From TH5896 sp049578985 (GTDB lineage Archaea; Thermoproteota; Nitrososphaeria; Nitrososphaerales; Nitrososphaeraceae): 9,292 nt of DNA. The stretch lies in NCBI GenBank assembly GCA_049578985.1, contig JBAUMZ010000093.1, forward strand, positions 1 to 9,292, written 5' to 3'. Both the position numbers and the translations under genes were made by a program. The notes under the pieces are model-generated. The model searched no databases. It had not been told where the DNA came from and was given only the letters and a program-made list of their open reading frames with translations. Shown here in pieces: positions 5,559 through 9,292 of this stretch (its first letter is position 1; the number at the start of each line of letters is the position of its first letter).

Positions 5559-6272
5559 TCAGATGCTAAATTGGAGCAATTCTTCCTGTCCATTTACGGC
5601 TTCGGATATCACCCTTCCTTCTGGATTGACAATGATACTACTACCCAAACTGATTAAGCCATTTTGTTCCCCAACAGCGTCCGATTTGGCCACATACATC
5701 ATATTCTCAGCGGCTCTGACTATCGGAAACGATCTATTTCGCCTTTCTTTGTACAAGGCTTCTCGTTTAGTATAGTGGTGAGATGAAAGATAAAATAATA
5801 CATTCACATTGTTTCTCTTGTATCGAAGTGCCAGCATAGGATTATTCTGATCTCTGCAGATAAGGACACCGCATTTTATGCCTTGATGAGTCCAATATGG
5901 GTATGTAGAGGTGGTCCCTTTCGAAAAGTACTTTCCATCATATTCGGTCAGGTCAGTCTTATAGTACTTAGTTATGATACCATATTTAGGTTTAATAACA
6001 AATGCGGCATTAAAGATTTTAGCTCGTGATCTCCATGGTGAACCAATTAACATGGACATATTGAATCTATCAGACACTTTCTGAAGCTCTATAAATGATT
6101 GAGTAATACTATCATAGTTAAGTTTGGCATGGTTGATTATGTATCCAGAGAGAGAACATTCTGGAAAACAGAGAAGACTTATCTTTCTTAATGATGCATG
6201 CCTTATATAAGAAATTATAGTTTCAATATTAGTGTCTAAATCAGTTGTTACCCGCATTTGTACGACTCCCAT
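5559..6272 (-). CDS. Nitrilase-superfamily carbon-nitrogen hydrolase
   Basis: Cytoplasmic amidase- or carbamoylase-type hydrolase, 237 residues, slightly short of the usual 260-300. The Glu-Lys-Cys triad is complete: E38 in 'CFPECSLSGY', K105 in 'YYKTDLTEYDGKYFSKG' and C139 in 'GVLICRDQNNP'. The N-terminal strand 'MGVVQM' is the usual start, and 'AAENMMYVAKSDAVG' followed by 'GSSIIVNPEGRVISEA' are the expected late strands. The residue after the Cys is Arg followed by Asp, as in the branch with 'CxD'; the substrate amide is not readable from this. A TTG at 6314 keeps the frame open, but it falls inside the TATA box (6313-6322), so translation must begin downstream; ATG 6272 has AAAAGGG 6-7 nt upstream. 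Its neighbours do not reveal the pathway. Confidence 0.9.
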   Translation of the reverse strand: MGVVQMRVTTDLDTNIETIISYIRHASLRKISLLCFPECSLSGYIINHAKLNYDSITQSFIELQKVSDRFNMSMLIGSPWRSRAKIFNAAFVIKPKYGIITKYYKTDLTEYDGKYFSKGTTSTYPYWTHQGIKCGVLICRDQNNPMLALRYKRNNVNVLFYLSSHHYTKREALYKERRNRSFPIVRAAENMMYVAKSDAVGEQNGLISLGSSIIVNPEGRVISEAVNGQEELLQFSI

Positions 6273-6312
6273 ATTTACCCTTTTGTCTCTTCGTGAGTCG
6301 ACCGATCTGGCC

Positions 6313-6322
6313 AATATATAAT
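6313..6322 (-). promoter_or_regulatory. TATA box of the nitrilase-family gene
   Basis: ATTATATATT on the minus strand, centred about 45 nt upstream of ATG 6272. It excludes the TTG at 6314 as the start codon. Confidence 0.55.
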
Positions 6323-6593
6323 CTGCTAAGGATAATCTTTAATATAATCCAAGAACTTTCTCCCGCTTAGCTCTATCGGTCCCACTTCTTTTCCAGGCAG
6401 CTGATTTGACGTGTACTCCTTGTCGATAATATGAATGAGAATGATAAGTTAGATTCAAACAATCTCACTAATATGACATTGTTTGTCTGATATGACATTG
6501 TGTGAGGCAAGAATAAGATCGAAAGAATGCTATTACATAAAATATTGCATATGAAGGTGCTCGAAATGTTTAAGGTCCAAAAATTATCTGAAT
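6323..6593. other. Intergenic DNA with a possible minus-strand gene scrap
   Basis: A 40-codon minus-strand frame at 6326-6448 reads 'SNQLPGKEVGPIELSGRKFL' and ends at a TAG, with no start codon and no family I recognise. It sits directly upstream of the nitrilase promoter and may be the 3' end of a lost neighbour. The paired repeat at 6464-6506 is listed separately. Confidence 0.25.
6464..6506. repeat. Paired 12-bp direct repeat bordered by a short inverted repeat
   Basis: ATATGACATTGT occurs at 6471-6482 and 6490-6501 (period 19 bp), bracketed by CTCAC (6464-6468) and GTGAG (6502-6506). It lies about 90 bp upstream of the transposase remnant, so it may be an IS terminus with transposase-binding repeats. 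An operator for a lost gene is the alternative. Confidence 0.5.
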
Positions 6594-6779
6594 ATGCCAG
6601 GTAGAAAATGGGCTGGAGAGGAGAAGACTAACATAGTGCTGGAAATATTGACCACAGGTACTCCGACTGCCTAAATATGCAGGAGGTACAACGTCAGTCC
6701 AACCCTGGTCTACAGCTGGAAAGCAAGGTTGGTTCAAGCAGGTACAAGAGGTTTATCTGGTACAGATAACTCTGATGAA
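6594..6779 (+). pseudogene. IS3-type transposase OrfA remnant with in-frame TAA
   Basis: From ATG 6594 the frame reads 'MPGRKWAGEEKTNIVLEIL', a stop TAA at 6672-6674, then 'ICRRYNVSPTLVYSWKARLV' and 'QAGTRGLSG'. This is the helix-turn-helix of IS3-family OrfA (Pfam HTH_Tnp_1 type): the 'R.W..EEK..IVLE.L' helix, the 'IC..Y.VSP...Y.WK' recognition helix, then the 'AG..GL.G' exit. The stop replaces the residue before Ile-Cys, where relatives usually have Glu; a single G-to-T change of GAA would produce it. About 62 codons remain; the OrfA leucine-zipper tail and all of OrfB (integrase core) are absent, so the element cannot move. Direction matches the antiporter downstream. Confidence 0.75.
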
Positions 6780-6964
6780 ATATTATTAGCACTCGTGTAT
6801 GGATACCACATATGCAGGTGGAGATCTCATATCTGCAGGAATTATAAGCATGACAAATGCACAATGTAGCAATATTTTAGACCTGCATCAAATAGTAGCT
6901 TAAGTTTAAAACGCTGGTTCAGATGACATGTATTGGGTCATATTTGTTTTGGCTCGGGGAGGCG
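6780..6964. other. Short gap between transposase remnant and antiporter promoter
   Basis: It holds a 34-codon plus-strand frame (6799-6903, ATG to TAA) reading 'YAGGDLISAGIISMTNAQCS', without recognisable family, binding site or promoter. It is probably a gene scrap brought or cut by the insertion, or chance. Confidence 0.25.
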
Positions 6965-6974
6965 CTTAAATAAA
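6965..6974 (+). promoter_or_regulatory. TATA box of the antiporter gene
   Basis: CTTAAATAAA centred about 26 nt upstream of ATG 6996, exactly the archaeal TATA-to-start distance, indicating a leaderless transcript. Confidence 0.55.
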
Positions 6975-6995
6975 CCAGTTCAGAATAGACATCTC

Positions 6996-8222
6996 ATGCT
7001 CGAGAGTGTACCGCTGGTAACTCTTCTTCTCGGTCTCAGCCTTTTGTTAGTTGTGATATCTGCGGTACGCCGATACACGAGAAACTTCATAATACCTGGA
7101 GTAACAATCTTAATGTTTCTAGGTGCAATAATAACAGCAGTTCCTGTCATTGGTATCGAATCAGAAGATATCATGGAAGAAATTCCAGAATTAATACTAT
7201 TGGGTCTTATTCCTATTTTGATCTTTGACTCTGGTCGTAAATTAAAGATTGGCCAGATCGTTAAGGAAGCTGTTCCAATAGGATTCTTTGCGATCATAGG
7301 CGTGATCATAACTATTTTCATCATAGGAGTCGGAGTCTATAGTATATTCAATATTCCATTTATCGACGCCCTACTTTTTGGAACCATTCTTGCAGCCACT
7401 GATCCAGTGGCGGTAAGTGTCATATTCAAGAAATTTCCAATACCACACAAACTAAATCTAATTATTGAGGGAGAATCCTTATTTAACGATGCAACTGGAA
7501 TCATCTCATTTAATGTTGTTAAAGGCATCATCTTTTCTGGCGTTGCGTTTTCATTACTAGACACCTCTATCTCTTTTGTCTGGGCTATGGTGGGTGCAAT
7601 TGCCCTTGGTGTAGGAATAGGATGGATTGGAGGAAAAATCCTTGATAGATGGAAGGCTGATGAATATGTTGATTTCACCTTCTCATTGGGTTTGGCCATA
7701 GGTGGATACATAATCGCTGACCAATTGCTACATGTTTCTGGTGTTGTTACCACTTTATTCATTGCAATATTTATTATAACAGTTCACAAAGAGATATTAG
7801 TTGGTGTCAGAAAGCGTTTTCACGAATACTGGGACTATCTAGGTTTCATCACCAATAGTATTCTTTTTTTTCTTATTGGGGTTCCTTTGCTCGCATTGGA
7901 AAGGTACGAAAGCATCGAACTTCCGCTTATCCTTATCATCGCAATTCCTTTTGTCATTATGATGTTATCCCGAGCTGTTGTAGTTTATGGAGGAAGTACA
8001 TTCTTAAGAGCGTTCAAAGTTAAAATCCCTCGTCGGTGGCAGAATGTTCTTACGATTGGAGGATTAAGGGGAGGTGTAGCGGTGGCACTGGTTCTTTCCA
8101 TTTCATCAGAGTATGAATTCAAAGATTTATTTATCAGTCTAATTATACCTTTGATTGCAATTAATTTAGTAGTAAATCCTATCTTGTTGAATCAGTACCT
8201 AAAAAAGTATAAAATGGAGTAA
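6996..8222 (+). CDS. CPA1/NhaP-type Na+(K+)/H+ antiporter
   Basis: 408-residue inner membrane cation:proton antiporter with about 12-13 helices, the usual length for NhaP proteins. Diagnostic features: 'LIPILIFDSGRKLK' (about 71-84), the unwound-helix motif 'AATDPVAV' with T135-D136-P137, 'EGESLFNDATG' with the N164-D165 pair that marks electroneutral CPA1 exchangers, and 'GGLRGGVAVALVLS' with R358 in a late helix. It exports Na+ (or K+) in exchange for protons to hold cytoplasmic pH and salt balance. An in-frame TTG at 6933 would add 21 polar residues, but the TATA box at 6965-6974 lies downstream of it and points to ATG 6996. There is no C-terminal regulatory TrkA or cAMP domain. Family assignment is firm; the preferred cation is not readable. 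Confidence 0.93.
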   Translation: MLESVPLVTLLLGLSLLLVVISAVRRYTRNFIIPGVTILMFLGAIITAVPVIGIESEDIMEEIPELILLGLIPILIFDSGRKLKIGQIVKEAVPIGFFAIIGVIITIFIIGVGVYSIFNIPFIDALLFGTILAATDPVAVSVIFKKFPIPHKLNLIIEGESLFNDATGIISFNVVKGIIFSGVAFSLLDTSISFVWAMVGAIALGVGIGWIGGKILDRWKADEYVDFTFSLGLAIGGYIIADQLLHVSGVVTTLFIAIFIITVHKEILVGVRKRFHEYWDYLGFITNSILFFLIGVPLLALERYESIELPLILIIAIPFVIMMLSRAVVVYGGSTFLRAFKVKIPRRWQNVLTIGGLRGGVAVALVLSISSEYEFKDLFISLIIPLIAINLVVNPILLNQYLKKYKME

Positions 8223-8574
8223 CTGTACGTGGAAAGGCTCCTCTAGGATGGCCTATAAGACTATGCAACGCTAAGTATCGATAGCGATAGGATGATCATT
8301 CATTATCGATAGCTATGTAATTACTTCTGCATCTTGCCCTACCCCACAGTATGTACCAAATGTCCAGTTATGCACTACCTTATTTCATAATTATTCAAGG
8401 GCATATCAAATGTATGTGCTGGTGAGGGGAGGCTTTGGTTAAAAATGCTCAAGCAGTGGTAGTAAATCTCGGAAAAAAAGGAATGATTGCTATGCAGATA
8501 CCACAGTGGATACTTATCTAGGCTAAGACAACAGTTTGGCAGATATCTGATTCATCTAACCATGTCTAACTTTC
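8223..8574. other. Intergenic stretch with direct repeat and a broken short frame
   Basis: TATCGATAGC occurs twice (8276-8285 and 8304-8313, period 28 bp), just past the antiporter. A plus-strand frame at 8351-8521 is open except for TGA at 8423-8425; its second half reads 'LVKNAQAVVVNLGKKGMIAM'. I recognise no family; it may be a decayed gene. Confidence 0.3.
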
Positions 8575-8703
8575 ATGGTAGCAAATCCAACAATTAGAAC
8601 GAAGGCAGAATGGCTCCTGACAGGAACGCTGCAGGCTCCTATTATGGTCACGAACAATTTGGGCATTGCATCTCTTAATTGTCCAGGCCAAAATATAGCT
8701 TAA
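8575..8703 (+). CDS. Doubtful 42-residue reading frame
   Basis: ATG-to-TAA frame reading 'RTKAEWLLTGTLQAPIMVTN' and ending 'NCPGQNIA'. The protein composition is credible (mixed polar and hydrophobic, one Cys), but there is no TATA box at the right distance, no ribosome binding site and no known family. It could be the surviving end of a lost gene in the same frame-broken stretch as 8351-8521, or chance. Confidence 0.2.
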   Translation: MVANPTIRTKAEWLLTGTLQAPIMVTNNLGIASLNCPGQNIA

Positions 8704-8788
8704 ATATTATTTGAAATAGACTTGTGTTTTGGAATGGTAAATTCAACCCTGCCATTCTTGTCGAAATTCATTTAACACATCCCAGAAG

Positions 8789-8797
8789 TTTATATTT
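8789..8797 (+). promoter_or_regulatory. TATA box of the 56-residue membrane peptide gene
   Basis: TTTATATTT centred 26 nt before the ATG at 8819. The ATG at 8798 touches the box itself and so cannot be on the mRNA. Confidence 0.5.
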
Positions 8798-8818
8798 ATG
8801 TCTTATTACTACCAAGTC

Positions 8819-8989
8819 ATGAAAACAGTCCAGATTTTAATCTTGATCATTATTGCGGTATTCATCATCGTTATGTTTGCGACGTTCTCGTTCTTTTTTC
8901 ACCTCTTCTTTATGATCCCTACTACCATAGTACCTGGGCTAGACGGGCAAGAGGTATTCTTATCTTCCATTATTCCTAGGATTTTATGA
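8819..8989 (+). CDS. Small membrane peptide, unknown function
   Basis: 56 residues: a short 'MKT' n-region, a long hydrophobic run from about 5 to 33 rich in Ile and Phe ('ILILIIIAVFIIVMF', then 'FSFFFHLFFMI'), and a mostly uncharged tail 'PTTIVPGLDGQEVFLSSIIP'. It could be a single bent membrane helix with the tail outside. No homolog is known to me. ATG 8798, seven codons upstream, also keeps the frame open, but it abuts the TATA box, whose spacing matches 8819 for a leaderless mRNA. T-runs at 9019-9045 follow the stop. The well-placed promoter and terminator are the main reasons to believe it is a real gene. Confidence 0.5.
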   Translation: MKTVQILILIIIAVFIIVMFATFSFFFHLFFMIPTTIVPGLDGQEVFLSSIIPRIL

Positions 8990-9018
8990 GATTAAAGTGG
9001 CGTCCTTATCTTAACCTT

Positions 9019-9045
9019 CCTTTTTTTTCTGAATCTTTTTTGTTT
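9019..9045 (+). terminator. T-run terminator after the small membrane peptide gene
   Basis: Two T-runs ('CCTTTTTTTTCTG' and 'CTTTTTTG') about 30-55 nt past the stop at 8989, as expected for intrinsic termination in archaea. Confidence 0.45.
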
Positions 9046-9063
9046 CTTTGAATTGAGCTTGAG

Positions 9064-9168
9064 TTAAAAATGAACTTCATAAATACTGCTCCTTTGTTGG
9101 TTCAATTTCTGGAAAAGGTCAATGTACTCTTTGTATATAGTATTTTCAATAGCATTAAACAACTGCGA
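9064..9168 (-). other. Protein-like continuation beyond an amber stop
   Basis: In the frame of the gene ending at 9169, translation past TAG would give 34 further residues ('AIENTIYKEYIDLFQKLNQQ') before TAA at 9064-9066. The amphipathic helical character matches the gene upstream, so this may be a C-terminus cut off by a nonsense mutation. Confidence 0.4.
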
Positions 9169-9292
9169 CTATTTGTCCTCTAATTTCCCCTTCAGGATTT
9201 TGTCTATAAGTGTAGTCAGATCAGATATCTGTTTTCCCTTCAATGGTCCTTGAAGTTTATCAGCTGTTATGTTACCCTCTGCTAACAATCCA
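9169..9292 (-). CDS. 3' end of an unrecognised gene running off the right edge
   Basis: The last 40 codons of a minus-strand frame that enters from beyond 9292 and stops at TAG (9169-9171). It reads 'GLLAEGNITADKLQGPLKGK', then 'ISDLTTLIDKILKGKLEDK': charged, amphipathic and helical, without Cys or membrane segments, so probably a soluble or coiled-coil C-terminus. The start and most of the protein are outside the window. No family can be named from this tail. The downstream continuation in frame makes a recent truncation possible. Confidence 0.55.
   Translation of the reverse strand, partial: GLLAEGNITADKLQGPLKGKQISDLTTLIDKILKGKLEDK

Noticed and set aside
6980..7762. Long minus-strand open frames under the antiporter gene
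   Set aside because: They mirror a strongly supported CPA1 antiporter in the opposite strand and encode no recognisable protein.
8242..8255. Small palindrome TCCTCTAGGA after the antiporter as a terminator
   Set aside because: The loop would have only 2 nt and no T-run follows.
1..9292. CRISPR array, toxin-antitoxin pair, restriction-modification or defence island
   Set aside because: No spaced repeats of the right size and no matching protein motifs were found on either strand.

Overview
The window looks like chromosomal DNA of an ammonia-oxidising archaeon (Nitrososphaerota/Thaumarchaeota), probably a low-GC soil type close to Nitrosocosmicus. This is an inference. The DNA is AT-rich, genes sit behind archaeal TATA boxes rather than bacterial -35/-10 promoters, several transcripts appear to be leaderless, and the gene set fits the group: secreted cupredoxin-fold protein, small winged-helix regulator, CE4 deacetylase, secreted helical protein and many small membrane proteins. 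No rRNA, tRNA, CRISPR array or intact mobile element was found.

Layout. 1-933 (+): secreted CE4 polysaccharide deacetylase, possibly cut by the window edge. 934-2203: gene-poor, with a run of hairpins, the decayed C-terminal end of a bicupin oxalate decarboxylase on the minus strand, and an orphan open frame on the plus strand. 2204-2632 (-): secreted cupredoxin-fold protein in which all four expected type-1 copper ligands are replaced. 3079-3372 (+): small winged-helix regulator. 3461-3814 (-): secreted alpha-helical protein, divergent from a four-helix membrane protein at 3910-4383 (+). 4460-5347 (+): two-helix membrane-anchored protein of unknown function. 5559-6272 (-): nitrilase-superfamily amidohydrolase. 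6273-6995: a second decayed stretch with an IS3-type OrfA remnant carrying an in-frame TAA, and a paired 12-bp repeat. 6996-8222 (+): complete CPA1/NhaP-type Na+/H+ antiporter. 8223-8818: no convincing intact gene. 8819-8989 (+): 56-residue membrane peptide. The right edge holds the 3' end of a minus-strand gene stopping at an amber codon, beyond which the same frame continues to read like protein.

Working together: no multi-gene operon is visible; almost every gene has its own TATA box, and neighbours are divergent, convergent or widely spaced. The theme is envelope and homeostasis (surface glycan editing, secreted proteins, ion exchange) in a region that has taken insertions and lost genes. 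TATA spacing revises several start codons: for the antiporter, the small peptide and the four-helix protein the box lies about 26-30 nt before an internal ATG, so longer TTG or ATG starts upstream are unlikely. I found no clearly new multi-gene system; the strongest oddity is the ligand-free cupredoxin.
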